Below, piece after piece: positions 53,982-64,000 of a stretch of 64,000 nucleotides of DNA. The notes beneath the pieces are model-generated. The model was not told the DNA's origin and searched no databases. It saw only the letters and a program-made list of their open reading frames with translations. Numbering within the stretch: the stretch's first letter is position 1; the number at the start of each line of letters is the position of its first letter. The stretch is from Hyphomicrobiales bacterium (GTDB taxonomy: Bacteria > Pseudomonadota > Alphaproteobacteria > Rhizobiales > JACESI01). The position numbers and the translations under genes were made by a program. Location of the stretch: positions 123,483-187,482 of the forward strand of contig JACESI010000006.1 in NCBI GenBank assembly GCA_013911885.1, written 5' to 3'.

Positions 53982-54797
53982 CTATTCCTTGCTGATCGCC
54001 ATATCTGCGGCATGGCGCCGATAAGACCGCCAGCTGAACGGAATGACGGCGAGATAGACCAGCGTCCCGATGGTCAGGAACCACCAGGTAAAGGTGACCA
54101 AAAGCGCGACCAGAAGTACAACGCCCAGAATGATCGGCAGAACCCAGTCCGCCGGAACACCGCTGCCAAAGGTCTTGCCGGAATAGGTCGGGATGTTGCT
54201 CACCATCAGGAACCCGATAGCGAGCACATAAAGAATGACTGGCCCCTGAGTCATTTCGTTCGCGGGAATGCCAAGGAAAGACAAATAAATCGGCAACATG
54301 CCGATGATTGCGCCGGACGGAGCGGGAACGCCGGTGAAGAATTTCGTCTGCCAGTAGGGCTTTGACGGGTTGTCGAGCGCCGCGTTGAAGCGTGCAAGGC
54401 GCAGTGCCGCGCAAATTGCGAATATAAGGCTCGCAATCCAGCCGATGGAGCGATAATCCTGCAATCCCCACATGAAAAGCATGATCGCGGGGGCAACACC
54501 GAAATTGACGAAATCCGTGAGAGAGTCGAGCTCAGCTCCGAATTTCGACGAACCCTTCAGAAATCGCGCGACGCGACCGTCGATCCCGTCAAGGGCGGCA
54601 GCGATGATGATCAGGATGACGGCCAGTTCCATGCGACCTTCGATGGACATGCGGATCGCCGTCAGACCGGCGCAAAGGCCGAGCAAGGTCACCAGATTGG
54701 GTGCAATCAAACGGTAGGGAATCTGGCGGCGCTTCTTTACAAGCGTCTCGCCCTTCGAAGCACCGGTCGGGTCAAGCGGCTGAAATCCGGTCTCCAT
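53982..54797 (-). CDS. pssA: CDP-diacylglycerol-serine O-phosphatidyltransferase PssA
   Basis: A 271-residue membrane enzyme of the CDP-alcohol phosphatidyltransferase family. The catalytic motif reads DGRVARFLKGSSKFGAELD and continues to the last Asp of the D-G-x2-A-R-x8-G-x3-D-x3-D pattern. Six to eight membrane segments follow the basic N-terminus. It makes phosphatidylserine, the substrate of Psd coded just upstream. The ATG has a strong AGGAGG and lies 11 bases after psd. Confidence 0.94.
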   Translation of the reverse strand: METGFQPLDPTGASKGETLVKKRRQIPYRLIAPNLVTLLGLCAGLTAIRMSIEGRMELAVILIIIAAALDGIDGRVARFLKGSSKFGAELDSLTDFVNFGVAPAIMLFMWGLQDYRSIGWIASLIFAICAALRLARFNAALDNPSKPYWQTKFFTGVPAPSGAIIGMLPIYLSFLGIPANEMTQGPVILYVLAIGFLMVSNIPTYSGKTFGSGVPADWVLPIILGVVLLVALLVTFTWWFLTIGTLVYLAVIPFSWRSYRRHAADMAISKE

Positions 54798-54808
54798 CCT
54801 CGATCCTC

Positions 54809-55507
54809 CTAATCAATCCGGACAGGACGCATGCCAGATGCTTCGCCAAACCGCGCAAGCACGCTCTCGCCGGCGGTCATGATCTGGCCGACATGCACGT
54901 CGACCACCGCATCCTCCGGCAAATAAACATCGAGCCTGGAGCCGAAGCGGATGAGGCCGAAGCGTTCTCCTGCCTGAATGTCGCGGTCTTTCTGGGTGAA
55001 GCAGACAATCCGCCGCGCCACCAGACCCGCAATCTGCACGACGCCGATTGTGCCATTCGCACCCTTGATCACAAGGCCGTTGCGCTCATTGTCCTCGCTC
55101 GCCTTGTCAAGATCGGCATTGAGAAACAGGCCTTTTTTATAGGCAATCTGCACGATCCGTCCGGAGATCGGCGCGCGGTTCACGTGGCAGTTGAAGACGT
55201 TCATGAACACGCAGACCCGCATCATCGGTGTGTCGCCGAGGTTGAGTTCCGCTGGCGGCACGGCTGGCCCGATCAGGCTCACTCTTCCGTCAGCCGGGCT
55301 GATCACCAGTTTGTCGTCAAGCGGGGTGACGCGGCTCGGATCGCGAAAGAAATAGGCAACCCAGGCTGTAATGATGAGACCGATCCAGAACAGCGGCTCG
55401 GCGAGCCAGCCAAGCGCCAGCGTGCCGATGGCGGCAATCGCGATGAAGCGGTGGCCTTCGCGATGGATCGGAACGAGAGCGGAGCGGATGGAATCGATCA
55501 CAGACAT
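54809..55507 (-). CDS. psd: Phosphatidylserine decarboxylase Psd
   Basis: A 232-residue proenzyme, the short bacterial type. The self-cleavage site is [11 protein letters not shown], where the Ser after Gly becomes the pyruvoyl group. Upstream features VISPADGRV and [13 protein letters not shown] are normal. A hydrophobic N-terminus (about 24-55) attaches it to the membrane. With PssA it makes phosphatidylethanolamine. The ATG at 55507 (GGGAT upstream) is preferred to the one at 55516. Confidence 0.94.
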   Translation of the reverse strand: MSVIDSIRSALVPIHREGHRFIAIAAIGTLALGWLAEPLFWIGLIITAWVAYFFRDPSRVTPLDDKLVISPADGRVSLIGPAVPPAELNLGDTPMMRVCVFMNVFNCHVNRAPISGRIVQIAYKKGLFLNADLDKASEDNERNGLVIKGANGTIGVVQIAGLVARRIVCFTQKDRDIQAGERFGLIRFGSRLDVYLPEDAVVDVHVGQIMTAGESVLARFGEASGMRPVRID

Positions 55508-55584
55508 GGCGCGCATCCCACAGTTAAGGTTGCGCTCCTTCTGCCATCAATTCGGCCAGATGGAAAGAGCCGCAGAGACCGGTT

Positions 55585-57534
55585 CTACAAGAGGTCTTCT
55601 GCCCTTTGACCGCGTTTGATGAAACCCGCATCGTTCTCATGAACAGCCCGCAGCCTTTCCTCGGCCTCACTCGCCTCGCGTTGGCGCTGCCACATCGAGG
55701 CATATAACCCTGCTTTTTCCAGAAGATCGGCATGGCGTCCCCGTTCGGCAATTTTGCCTTTTTCAAGCACGATGATCTCATCGGCGTTGATGACTGTGGA
55801 AAGCCGGTGTGCAATCACCAGCGTGGTGCGCCCTTGCGATACCTTTTCGAGGGCTGACTGGATTCCGCGCTCTGTGTTGGTGTCAAGGGCTGAGGTCGCC
55901 TCATCGAGGATCAGGATCGGTGGCGCTTTCAATATGGTGCGGGCAATTGCAACGCGCTGCTTCTCGCCGCCTGACAGTTTAAGCCCGCGCTCACCGACCT
56001 CGCTTTTGAAGCCATCCGGCAGGGTTTCAATAAAATCGGCTATTTGTGCCATTTGCGCGGCTTCATAGACTTGCGTATCGCTCGCATCGGGTCGGCCATA
56101 GCGGATGTTATAGGCGACAGTATCGTTGAAAAGCACCGTATCCTGCGGCACCATGCCGATCGCTTCCCGCAGGGATTTCTGCGTGACGTCGCGCACATCC
56201 TGACCATCAATCGTCACGCGCCCGGCGGTCACATCATAAAAGCGGAAGAGAAGCCGCGATATGGTCGACTTTCCGGCACCCGAAGGTCCGACAATGGCAA
56301 CCGTCTTGCCCGCGGGCACTTCAAAGTCCAGACCTTTGAGGATCAGCCGTTCGGGATCATAGGCAAATTGCACATTCTCAAACCGGACCGCGCCCTCGCT
56401 CACGCGGAGCGGCTCTGCGCCGACCTTATCCTTGATTTCGGGATCGACTTCCAGAAGCGCGAACATTTCCTCGATATCGGCAAGGCCCTGCTTGATCTCT
56501 CGATAGACGAAACCGATGAAATTAAGCGGGAACGCGAGCTGGATCAGAAGCGCGTTGATCATCACGAAATCGCCGATGGATTGCGTGCCCGCCTGCACCG
56601 CCATGGCGGACAAGATCATGCAGGCGACCATCCCGATGGTGAGGATTACCGTCTGGCCGATATTGAGCCAGGCGAGCGACGTCCAGACCCGGACCGCCGC
56701 CGATTCATAGCGCGCCATCGAGCCATCAAAGCGCTGCGCTTCCATTTCCTCGTTGCCGAAATATTTGACGGTTTCGAAGTTGAGGAGCGAATCGATCGCC
56801 TTCGAATTGGCATCGGTATCGGAATTGTTCATGTCGCGGCGGATATTGATCCGCCAGTTGCTCGCCCGGACCGTGAACCACGTATAAAGATATACCGTGA
56901 CCGCAAGGATCGTCACATAGGACAGGCCGAACTGCCAGGCGAAAACCCCTGCCATCAGGGCAAATTCGAGAAGCGTCGGCACGCCGGACAGGATGGTGAA
57001 CCGGACAATCGCCTCGATTCCCTTGACGCCACGTTCGATGACCCGCGACAGGCCGCCGGTGCGCCGCTGAAGGTGAAACCTGAGCGACAGATTGTGCATG
57101 TGGCGAAACGTGCGCTGGGACAGGCGGCGCACCGCGTGCTGGCCGACTTCGGCAAAATAAGCGTCGCGGATCTGGTTGAACACCATGGCGAGAATGCGGG
57201 TCAGCCCATAAGCGATCACAAGAACAACAGGAACCACGAACCAGGCCGGAAGATAGCCCGGCACCTGGTCATTGCCGACAAGGGCATCGGTCACCCATTT
57301 GAATGTATAGGGTGTCAGCACCGTGATGATCTTGCCGACGATCAGATAGACCATCGCCGTTGCGACCCGCCATTGCAGGTCCTTGCGGTCGGCGGGCCAG
57401 ATATAGGGCCAGAGATTTTTGATCGTCTCGAAATCGCCGCCATCAGCCCGCACCTTCGGTGCCGCCGGCTTGGTTTTTTCCGGTTTCGAAAGTTCTTCGC
57501 CTGCTGCCTCTTGGGCAGGCTCACTAATAGCCAT
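55585..57534 (-). CDS. Atm1-type ABC exporter (half transporter with fused ATPase)
   Basis: A 649-residue half-size ABC exporter. A six-helix domain (about 45-330) is followed by an ATPase domain: Walker A GPSGAGKST, signature LSGGEKQRVAIARTI, Walker B ILILDEATSALD, H-loop VIAHRLSTV. NSDTDANSKAIDSLLNFETVKYFGNE is the stretch typical of the Atm1/HMT group, which exports glutathione-linked metal or sulfur compounds. The ATG at 57534 has GAGG 5 bases upstream. It is next to pssA-psd in many Rhizobiales; the substrate is inferred from family only. Confidence 0.92.
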   Translation of the reverse strand: MAISEPAQEAAGEELSKPEKTKPAAPKVRADGGDFETIKNLWPYIWPADRKDLQWRVATAMVYLIVGKIITVLTPYTFKWVTDALVGNDQVPGYLPAWFVVPVVLVIAYGLTRILAMVFNQIRDAYFAEVGQHAVRRLSQRTFRHMHNLSLRFHLQRRTGGLSRVIERGVKGIEAIVRFTILSGVPTLLEFALMAGVFAWQFGLSYVTILAVTVYLYTWFTVRASNWRINIRRDMNNSDTDANSKAIDSLLNFETVKYFGNEEMEAQRFDGSMARYESAAVRVWTSLAWLNIGQTVILTIGMVACMILSAMAVQAGTQSIGDFVMINALLIQLAFPLNFIGFVYREIKQGLADIEEMFALLEVDPEIKDKVGAEPLRVSEGAVRFENVQFAYDPERLILKGLDFEVPAGKTVAIVGPSGAGKSTISRLLFRFYDVTAGRVTIDGQDVRDVTQKSLREAIGMVPQDTVLFNDTVAYNIRYGRPDASDTQVYEAAQMAQIADFIETLPDGFKSEVGERGLKLSGGEKQRVAIARTILKAPPILILDEATSALDTNTERGIQSALEKVSQGRTTLVIAHRLSTVINADEIIVLEKGKIAERGRHADLLEKAGLYASMWQRQREASEAEERLRAVHENDAGFIKRGQRAEDLL

Positions 57535-57732
57535 GTGTGCCTCTGGGATTGGTTCAGCGGGCAAGCGGAAGGGCCTGGGTCGCCTGATTATAGGGATGAA
57601 GTAATGTTCTGCGCCACTTCTTCAATGCCAGAATTTCTATGCTCGGATCAATGCGCAGGCGCTGTGTGCCCGGGAAATATCCGACATTCAATACGAAAAC
57701 GCTGATTTAAAAGGATCCGGGTTAACCGCTGC

Positions 57733-59289
57733 TCAGTTGGCCTCGTTCTTCAGGGTTTCCTCCGAAGGCAGCGTAAAGGTCTGGCCTGGATAGATCAAAT
57801 CAGGATTTCTGATCTGGTCCCGATTCTGCTGGTAGATTGCCGTATAGCGCAGACCATCGCCGTAAAGACGTTTTGCAATGGTCCACAGATTGTCGTTGCG
57901 GCGGATGATGATCGTTCCCCCTGTCGCCGCCGGAATATCAGCAAGGGCTCGCTCCTCGACGACAAACGGCACCTCAGCACGCGCCGTCACCGCGCCTGAC
58001 GACGGATCAAGCGTATCCGCCCGGATGGCATGATCACCAGAGGTGAGATTTCTACTCTGGTCAAACAGCCAGCGGCCATTCTCACCCGCCTTCACGTCGC
58101 CAACGGCCTCTCCATCGATATAGACCCTGACCGTTGAACCGGGGACGGCAGCTCCGGCAATGAAGAGTTTTTCCCCGTCAACCTCGACCGCTTCCACTGT
58201 CACTTGCGGCGCCGCAATGGGAACGGCTGGGTCCGCCTGTGCCGGGGGGGCAGCAACTGTGGATACGATTGTCGGCGGTGATGAAGGATCACTTGTTCCA
58301 GTCGCTTCCGTTTTTGCTTCAGCTGGCGCCACGTCAGTCCGGCCTTCGCCTGCCGCGCCTGTGGGCTCACCCTCTTTCGTGGATGCGGCGGACGCATCAT
58401 CGGGCTTGACGAGACGGGCAATCCGTCTTGTTTCCTCACCTGCGGCTTGGGCCCCGTTCTGAACTGTTCTCTGGGTTGCATTCTCCGATGCCTTTTCAGT
58501 TTCTTTCTGGGCGGCAGCTACAGACGGGAACGGTGTTGGCGTGGCTGGCACCTCAGCAGAACTGCCGCTCGCGCCATCGGCGGCACCTGGACTGACGGTC
58601 GCAAGTTTCTCATCAGCGGGTACTGCTGGTGGTGTCGCAATGGCTGTGACTTGAGATCTATCGGGCGTTCCGGGCACCGCGGTTTGCGGAGCCTGACCCG
58701 ATTGAGAGGGAGGCGTTACTGCATTTTCTGCTGTGGCCGTCGGCTTCTGGAGGATCGAAACTGCCTTGCCGGGTTCGACCAGCGCCACCAGCGCCTCGCC
58801 TTTTTCCGGCACGCCGATTGCGACCACCTGATCGGACACGGTCTCATTGCCCTTGTCGTCGATTGAGCGGATCACGACAGCATTGTTTTCACCCCTGAAG
58901 GGCTCCGACGGGATCGCGACAAAGGCGCCGGTTTCATCGGCGCGGGTTTCGGCGACGATCCTGCCGTTGCTCTCAATCAGGATTTGCGCGTTCGGTGCGC
59001 CCTGCCCGGCAATCAAGGTCTCGCCGTTCTTTTCAACACGCACGACATCGAAATTCGGTGTCCAGCCCCCGGTTTCACCTTTTTGTTCACTGCCTTGTTG
59101 AATGGCGGGGCGCTCCGCCTTTGCATCAGCGGCTTTACCGGAGGCTGCCTGCTCGGTCGCAGCCGTTTGTTCAGCCTTTTCAGCAACTGCGGTCTTTACC
59201 GGGTTGTTCGCCTTTTCAAGGCCCAGATAGCCAAGCACGCCAAGGGCCAGGATCACGACGAAGAATAAGAAAAGAGCGATACGTTTCAC
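57733..59289 (-). CDS. Membrane-anchored protein with C-terminal LysM domain
   Basis: About 518 residues. An N-terminal anchor (VKRIALFLFFVVILALG) leads to a long Ala/Thr/Pro/Glu-rich region with two Ig-like strands segments (around 75-160 and 360-440), then a LysM domain at the end (IRRNDNLWTIAKRLYGDG, QIRNPDLIYPGQTFTLP), which binds peptidoglycan. It is similar in layout to rhizobial LysM-domain envelope proteins. A GTG start at 59289 places the anchor at the N-terminus and has AAAGG upstream; the frame is open to 59394. Function in wall organisation is inferred. Confidence 0.75.
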   Translation of the reverse strand: MKRIALFLFFVVILALGVLGYLGLEKANNPVKTAVAEKAEQTAATEQAASGKAADAKAERPAIQQGSEQKGETGGWTPNFDVVRVEKNGETLIAGQGAPNAQILIESNGRIVAETRADETGAFVAIPSEPFRGENNAVVIRSIDDKGNETVSDQVVAIGVPEKGEALVALVEPGKAVSILQKPTATAENAVTPPSQSGQAPQTAVPGTPDRSQVTAIATPPAVPADEKLATVSPGAADGASGSSAEVPATPTPFPSVAAAQKETEKASENATQRTVQNGAQAAGEETRRIARLVKPDDASAASTKEGEPTGAAGEGRTDVAPAEAKTEATGTSDPSSPPTIVSTVAAPPAQADPAVPIAAPQVTVEAVEVDGEKLFIAGAAVPGSTVRVYIDGEAVGDVKAGENGRWLFDQSRNLTSGDHAIRADTLDPSSGAVTARAEVPFVVEERALADIPAATGGTIIIRRNDNLWTIAKRLYGDGLRYTAIYQQNRDQIRNPDLIYPGQTFTLPSEETLKNEAN

Positions 59290-59526
59290 CGTGGAGACCT
59301 TTGGTTCTGGCAAATGCACGCCTGCATATACGCCATTCCTCGCCGATTTATCAGTCAGAAAAACGGCAACACCTGTTCTTGCTGTTTTGCACAAGATACC
59401 TTAGCAGGGGATTCTGGCAACGCCCACTGATATCAAAGTCGCAAGTGCCTATCCAGCAAACCGGGTTCTATGGCCGCACTCATCGTCCAATCCCCAGAAT
59501 GGGCCGCCCAGAAGGAGCACCATACA

Positions 59527-60135
59527 GTGACTGCCGTTCAAAGCATCTGCGTCTTCTGCGGTTCGAAGGATGGCGAAGGAACGCTCTACCGAGAAGCGGC
59601 CTATCAACTCGGCGCCCTTTTCGCCAAGGAGCATATCAGGCTTGTTTATGGCGGCGGCAATCTCGGGCTGATGGGCCATGTCGCGCGCGGTGCGCTCGAT
59701 CACGGCGGCAAGGTTACGGGCATTATTCCGCATTTTTTGACAAGAGTGGAAAAGATCGGCGAGAGCCTGCATGAACTTGATGAAGTCCATATCACCAAGA
59801 CCATGCATGAGCGAAAAATGCTGATGTACCAGAAGTCTGATGCATTTGTCGCCCTGCCCGGCGGCATCGGCACACTCGAAGAATTGGTCGAGCAACTGAC
59901 ATGGGCGCAGCTTGGTCAACACCGAAAGCCGGTTGTTCTTGCCGATATCGACGGCTTCTGGCAACCGTTTTTCGTGCTTCTTGCGCATATGGAAAAGACG
60001 GGCTTCATCCGCGCGGAGCCCCCCGTTGCCTGCCTCAGCGCGGCCGCGATCAACGACGTTCTGCCCGTGATCCGCACGGCGCTCCTTCGGCAAAGCGGGG
60101 ATGAAGCGCCCGGTCGCATCAGCGAGCGCTTCTGA
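59527..60135 (+). CDS. LOG-family cytokinin riboside 5'-monophosphate phosphoribohydrolase
   Basis: A 202-residue LOG/Rossmann protein. Marks: ICVFCGSKDG at the start, YGGGNLGLMG (about 41-50), MHERKMLM (about 93-100) and the signature PGGIGTLEE (111-119). These enzymes release the base from nucleoside 5'-monophosphates, including cytokinins, and are found widely in bacteria. A GTG start at 59527 with AAGGAG 9 bases upstream is chosen; an ATG at 59470 gives 19 extra residues but no ribosome site. It is divergent from the LysM gene. Confidence 0.88.
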   Translation: MTAVQSICVFCGSKDGEGTLYREAAYQLGALFAKEHIRLVYGGGNLGLMGHVARGALDHGGKVTGIIPHFLTRVEKIGESLHELDEVHITKTMHERKMLMYQKSDAFVALPGGIGTLEELVEQLTWAQLGQHRKPVVLADIDGFWQPFFVLLAHMEKTGFIRAEPPVACLSAAAINDVLPVIRTALLRQSGDEAPGRISERF

Positions 60136-60157
60136 GCACAATTCCGCCTTCAAGATG

Positions 60158-61759
60158 CTATGCGGTGTGGTTTTCCCGGAACAGTTTGTAGCGGATTGAA
60201 TCGACCAGCGCATCAAACGAAGCATCAATGATGTTTTCCGACACGCCCACCGTGAACCACTGATTGCCCTTGCCATCCCGACTTTCAATCAGAACCCGGG
60301 TAATCGCCTCGGTGCCCCCGTTCAGAATGCGGACCTTGAAGTCGATGAGTTCGAGATCCTTGATCTGTTCCTGATATTTGCCGAGATCCTTGCGCAGGGC
60401 GATATCGAGCGCGTTGACCGGGCCATTGCCCTCGGCGACCGAATGATATTCCTCGCCGTCCACCTTCACCTTCACCACCGCTTCAGAATAGGTGACGATG
60501 TTGCCGAGCGCGTTGAAGCGCCGCTCGACAATCACCCGGAAACTGTCGACCTCGAAAAAAGTGTCGATCTTGCCGAAGCGTCGCCGCGCCAGCAGTTCAA
60601 GCGAGGCGTCCGCCGCTTCATAGGAATAGCCACGCGACTCGCGCTCCTTGATCTCCTGCAACAGCCCGTCGAGGCGGCGATCGTTGCGGTCGATCTCAAT
60701 CCCCATGCGCGCAAGCTCGGATAGAAGGTTTGATTTTCCGGCCTGTTCGGACACCATGACATGCCGTTTGTTGCCAACCGTTTCCGGCGGCACATGTTCA
60801 TAAGTTTCCGGCTCCTTGATGATGGCGGAGGCATGAATACCGGCCTTTGTCGCAAAAGCCGAGGTGCCGACATAAGGCGCCTGCCGGTTTGATGACTGGT
60901 TTATTATTTCGTTAAAAACTCTTGATAATGCTGTTATTTTCTTAATTTCATCAAGTGTTGATTTAAGTTCGAAACGCGCTGCGAATTCCGGCTTCAAAAG
61001 CAGTGTCGGCAGAAGCGAGACAAGGTTTGCATTGCCGCAGCGTTCACCGATTCCGTTGATCGTTCCCTGAATCTGACGCGCTCCTGCAAGCACGGCAGCG
61101 AGCGAATTCGCGACCGCGTTCTCGGTGTCATTATGGGTGTGGATGCCGAGATGATCGCCCGGCACATGAGGGACCACGGCACTCACGATTTCGGCAATTT
61201 CATGGGGCAGCGTGCCGCCATTGGTATCGCAAAGGATCACCCACTCCGCTCCGGCGTCATAGGCGGTTTTCGCAACCGACAGCGCATAATCGGGGTTGGC
61301 CTTGTAGCCATCGAAGAAATGTTCGCAATCGAGCATGGCGCGTTTGCCGGCCTCGCGCGCGGCCTTGATGCTTTCCCGAACGCTTTCAAGATTTTCCTCG
61401 TTCGTGCATCCAAGCGCAACCTTGACGTGATAATCCCAGGCCTTGGCAACAAAACAGATCGCATCCGCTTCTGCCGCGAGAAGCGTGTTCAGCCCCGGAT
61501 CGTTGGAGACTGAGACGCCGACGCGCTTCGTCATGCCGAAGGCGGTGAAGACGGCGCTTTCTGTCCGCCTCTCGTTAAAAAAGGCCGTGTCCGTAGGGTT
61601 TGCGCCCGGATAGCCGCCCTCGACAAAATCCACACCAAGCTCATCGAGCATCTTTGCGATCTGGATTTTCTCATTCAATGAAAAATCCACCCCTGGCGTC
61701 TGCTGACCATCGCGCAGCGTCGTGTCGTAAATATAAAGCCGTTCGCGCCTGTTGTTCAT
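60158..61759 (-). CDS. cimA: (R)-citramalate synthase CimA
   Basis: A 533-residue HMGL/TIM-barrel synthase. The N-terminus has [22 protein letters not shown] in outline, the metal ligands are in [16 protein letters not shown], and the C-terminal regulatory domain follows (from about 405). It condenses pyruvate with acetyl-CoA to citramalate, the first step of isoleucine synthesis independent of threonine. It overlaps cysS by 4 bases. Bases 60901-60960 inside it are strikingly AT-rich. Confidence 0.92.
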   Translation of the reverse strand: MNNRRERLYIYDTTLRDGQQTPGVDFSLNEKIQIAKMLDELGVDFVEGGYPGANPTDTAFFNERRTESAVFTAFGMTKRVGVSVSNDPGLNTLLAAEADAICFVAKAWDYHVKVALGCTNEENLESVRESIKAAREAGKRAMLDCEHFFDGYKANPDYALSVAKTAYDAGAEWVILCDTNGGTLPHEIAEIVSAVVPHVPGDHLGIHTHNDTENAVANSLAAVLAGARQIQGTINGIGERCGNANLVSLLPTLLLKPEFAARFELKSTLDEIKKITALSRVFNEIINQSSNRQAPYVGTSAFATKAGIHASAIIKEPETYEHVPPETVGNKRHVMVSEQAGKSNLLSELARMGIEIDRNDRRLDGLLQEIKERESRGYSYEAADASLELLARRRFGKIDTFFEVDSFRVIVERRFNALGNIVTYSEAVVKVKVDGEEYHSVAEGNGPVNALDIALRKDLGKYQEQIKDLELIDFKVRILNGGTEAITRVLIESRDGKGNQWFTVGVSENIIDASFDALVDSIRYKLFRENHTA

Positions 61760-63189
61760 CTTATCACTTCCCAGCTGGTGGTGCGTTCACCCGTTACCGG
61801 ATCCTTGCCATCTTTGAGCTGAATACCCTCGGTGAGAAGCTGATCGCGGATCAGGTCAGCCTCCCCCCAGTCTTTATCCGCGATATGCTGTAGCCGGATC
61901 GCGATCAATTGCTCGATCCGCGCGCTTTGTTCTGACGGGTGGCCCGCAACGAGGCCTGTTTCTGGCGAAAAACCGAGAAACGCAAGCGCTGCTTTCAGCG
62001 GTGCGCCCGAAAGCTCGGAAAGCGCATGAATGGCGGCACTGGTGTTGAGGTCATCAGCCAGGGCAAGATGAAAGCCGCCGTGATCGCCGGCATCCGCGCC
62101 TTCCCTGGCGCGGCGGAAAAGCCGCTGCAAAGTGTTTTCCGCTTCCTCCAGGCGTTTGACGCTGAAATCAATCGGCTCGCGGTAATGCGTCATCAGCATG
62201 GCAAGCCGGAGCACCGCGCCCGGCCAGATCCGCCCACCGAATTTCGTGCTATGGAGAAGTTCGTGCACGGTGATGAAATTCCCGTCCGACTTCGACATCT
62301 TGCGGCCCTCAACCTGAAGATAGCCGTTATGCATCCAGACATTGGCCATCCGATCGGTACCGAAGGCGCAGCAACTCTGGGCGATCTCGTTTTCATGGTG
62401 TGGGAAAACAAGATCAATCCCGCCGCCATGAATATCGAATGTCTGGCCGAGATAGCGTTCACTCATCGCCGAACATTCGATATGCCAGCCGGGACGGCCG
62501 AAAATCATCTGCCGCTCGCCGTGGGTCGTGAAATACGCGTCCCACCCTGGCGTGTTCGCATCCGACTGTTTCCATAAAACGAAGTCGCCGGGATTTTCCT
62601 TGTGCGCTTCGACCGCAATGCGCGCGCCCGCCTGCTGATCCTCGATCCTGCGGTTCGAGAGCGCGCCATAGGTCTCCATCGAGGCGACCCTGAACAGCAC
62701 TTCCGAGCCCTCCCCGCCTTCTGCCAGATAGGCATGGCCCTTGTCGATGAGCATCTGGATCAGGACGATCATACCCTCGATATTCTCGGTCGCGCGTGGC
62801 TGATGCGTCGGATCGAGACAGCCAAGAGCTTGCATATCGTCCCTGAATTGCCGCTCGGTCTTTTCCGTAACTTCGCGGATTGCGTGGTTGATAGTCATCA
62901 CCCCGGTCTTGATTTCCTCTTCATGGAGATGCAGCGCCCGGTCGTTGATCTTGTCGTCCACGTCGGTAATGTTGCGCACATAGGTGACGTGCGCTTCGCC
63001 ATAAAGATGACGAAGCAGGCGGAACAACACATCGAAAACGATCACAGGCCGGGCATTGCCGATATGGGCATGGTCATAAACGGTGGGGCCACAGACATAA
63101 AGCCGCACATTCGCCGCATCAATCGGCAGAAATGGCGCTTTCGCCCGCGTCAGGGTATTGTAAAGAACCAATGTCTTGCGCTCGGCCAT
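61756..63189 (-). CDS. cysS: Cysteinyl-tRNA synthetase
   Basis: A 477-residue class I synthetase. The Zn-binding Cys33 opens [18 protein letters not shown], where HIGN is the HIGH motif (42-45); the KMSKS motif is in [11 protein letters not shown]. Zinc ligands WHIECSAM and [13 protein letters not shown] are normal. The frame is complete with a short C-terminal end after PVTGERTT. It starts the cysS-cimA pair. Confidence 0.95.
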   Translation of the reverse strand: MAERKTLVLYNTLTRAKAPFLPIDAANVRLYVCGPTVYDHAHIGNARPVIVFDVLFRLLRHLYGEAHVTYVRNITDVDDKINDRALHLHEEEIKTGVMTINHAIREVTEKTERQFRDDMQALGCLDPTHQPRATENIEGMIVLIQMLIDKGHAYLAEGGEGSEVLFRVASMETYGALSNRRIEDQQAGARIAVEAHKENPGDFVLWKQSDANTPGWDAYFTTHGERQMIFGRPGWHIECSAMSERYLGQTFDIHGGGIDLVFPHHENEIAQSCCAFGTDRMANVWMHNGYLQVEGRKMSKSDGNFITVHELLHSTKFGGRIWPGAVLRLAMLMTHYREPIDFSVKRLEEAENTLQRLFRRAREGADAGDHGGFHLALADDLNTSAAIHALSELSGAPLKAALAFLGFSPETGLVAGHPSEQSARIEQLIAIRLQHIADKDWGEADLIRDQLLTEGIQLKDGKDPVTGERTTSWEVIR

Positions 63190-63553
63190 TGCCTCACCCT
63201 TCGCTCTGCAAGCGTCGCTGCCCAGCCGTTACAGCTTTCGTAATCAGGACATCATGGCGCAAAACCCTGTCCGGTTGGCCTGGCCGTTCTTTTCTGATCA
63301 CTGCGAGAATAGGAAACGGTTGGCCGACTGTTGCGCACTAGCCAATAATCACGAATGCGCTGTTCGCGCGACATGGGAGCGTTGTGTTTTCCATGATTTC
63401 CTTGTGCGCCATCTTGGCAGGATCGTCAATATCGCGCTTCCACGCTTTTAATCCCGATAGTGGATAAGCGATTTCCCTGAATTGTCGACATGTTCCGGTA
63501 ACCTCTTTGAACGTATCCTGAAGCCTCCTCTCACGCCGTATTCATGAGGCATC
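63190..63553. other. Intergenic region upstream of cysS
   Basis: 364 bases contain the cysS promoter on the minus strand. I see no gene with translation signals, no tRNA fold and no repeats. A plus-strand frame (63176-63451) overlaps the cysS 5' end and looks like noise. Confidence 0.4.
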
Positions 63554-63754
63554 ATGCAGGATCAGGGAAGATTGAACCCTTCAAACAGCATGGCCCGATT
63601 CATGATCCGCTTTCTTCAATCCTGCACAATGATCCTTATCACGGTGATCTTCTTTGCCGCATTCATGGTGCTTCTCGTCGATGTCATGACCACCGGGCGC
63701 CAGCAGGCGAGTGGGACTCCCGCCTATTTCGCCCTGGCGGGCCTGCGGCTTTAG
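63554..63754 (+). CDS. Small single-helix membrane protein
   Basis: A 66-residue ORF with GAGG 5 bases before its ATG. It has one strongly hydrophobic helix (about residues 17-42, FMIRFLQSCTMILITVIF then FAAFMVLLVDVM) and a polar C-terminal end. No family is recognised. An in-frame ATG at 63602 would start right at the helix. The remaining 246 bases to the window edge hold no gene I can support. Confidence 0.5.
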   Translation: MQDQGRLNPSNSMARFMIRFLQSCTMILITVIFFAAFMVLLVDVMTTGRQQASGTPAYFALAGLRL

Positions 63755-64000
63755 AGCGAATTTTATTTGGATGGACATCGCCGCCGGGGCGGGCGCTCCA
63801 AAATAACGGTATTTCTCGCAAGCACCTCCTGGATCGTCGCGCCCGGCCCTTGAGCCCCTCCGCCCTGTCCTGTATGTCTACTGAATGGCAACGTTTTTTC
63901 GGACGTGACGCGATCGCGTAACCGGCGAATATAGAAATGCCGCCCCTAGGAAATGGCCGCTCTCACTGGTTATTCACGCAGTCAACAGGTAGTCCGACAT

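Noticed and set aside
63755..64000. tRNA or small RNA gene at the right edge
   Set aside because: No cloverleaf, no terminator and no conserved motif could be seen.

Overview
The window reads as a chromosome segment from a Hyphomicrobiales (Rhizobiales) alphaproteobacterium of the Brucellaceae/Phyllobacteriaceae type. The evidence is the core run rpoZ-rsh-pyrE-DUF2062-acpS-lepB-rnc-era, the neighbouring dapA-smpB-UDG-NYN group, the PssA/Psd pair, a single bifunctional Rsh protein, and a phn operon in the order typical of rhizobia. Genes are tightly packed with many 4-base ATGA overlaps. There are no rRNA, tRNA, CRISPR, phage or insertion sequence genes.

Region 1 (1-7364) is a catabolic locus: a Zn-dependent alcohol dehydrogenase (cut by the left edge), an SDR dehydrogenase, a histidinol-dehydrogenase-like enzyme, a complete DctPQM TRAP transporter, a 65-residue membrane protein, and a divergent LacI-type regulator with a clear operator over the TRAP promoter. 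The gene set matches the hps loci for 2,3-dihydroxypropane-1-sulfonate (DHPS).

Region 2 (7376-21866) is a phosphonate regulon. A 14-gene minus-strand C-P lyase operon (phnG-H-I-J-K-L, an acetyltransferase, phnC-D-E1-E2, DUF1045, phnM-N) faces phnF and phnX on the plus strand. The phnG/phnF intergenic carries a three-heptamer Pho box, a -10 box and a GntR-type dyad at the expected start point. PhnJ keeps the radical glycine and the four Fe-S cysteines. PhnE2 carries an unusual repetitive insertion.

Region 3 (22030-31432) holds a TetA-like MFS pump, L-serine dehydratase, the KtrAB potassium system and an AcrAB-type RND efflux pair.

Region 4 (31613-42970) is core housekeeping: era, rnc, lepB, acpS, DUF2062, pyrE, rsh, rpoZ, an NYN-domain protein, family 5 uracil-DNA glycosylase, smpB, dapA and an alpha/beta hydrolase.

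Region 5 (42965-47878) is an envelope cluster: a large OmpA-family protein split by one extra C in an 8-C tract, a 32-residue membrane peptide, a membrane-anchored helix-hairpin-helix protein and a porin-like barrel. It is dense in short tandem repeats. Region 6 (48490-53827) is a PadR-regulated second RND pump. Region 7 (53889-63754) has a tiny lipoprotein, pssA-psd, an Atm1-type ABC exporter, a LysM protein, a LOG-family enzyme, citramalate synthase, cysS and a small membrane ORF.

No new defence or mobile system was found. The most interesting signals are the OmpA-like poly-C frameshift beside a 41-bp direct repeat, the promoter and leader architecture of the phn operon, the PhnE2 insertion, and several genes too short for ordinary ORF calling.
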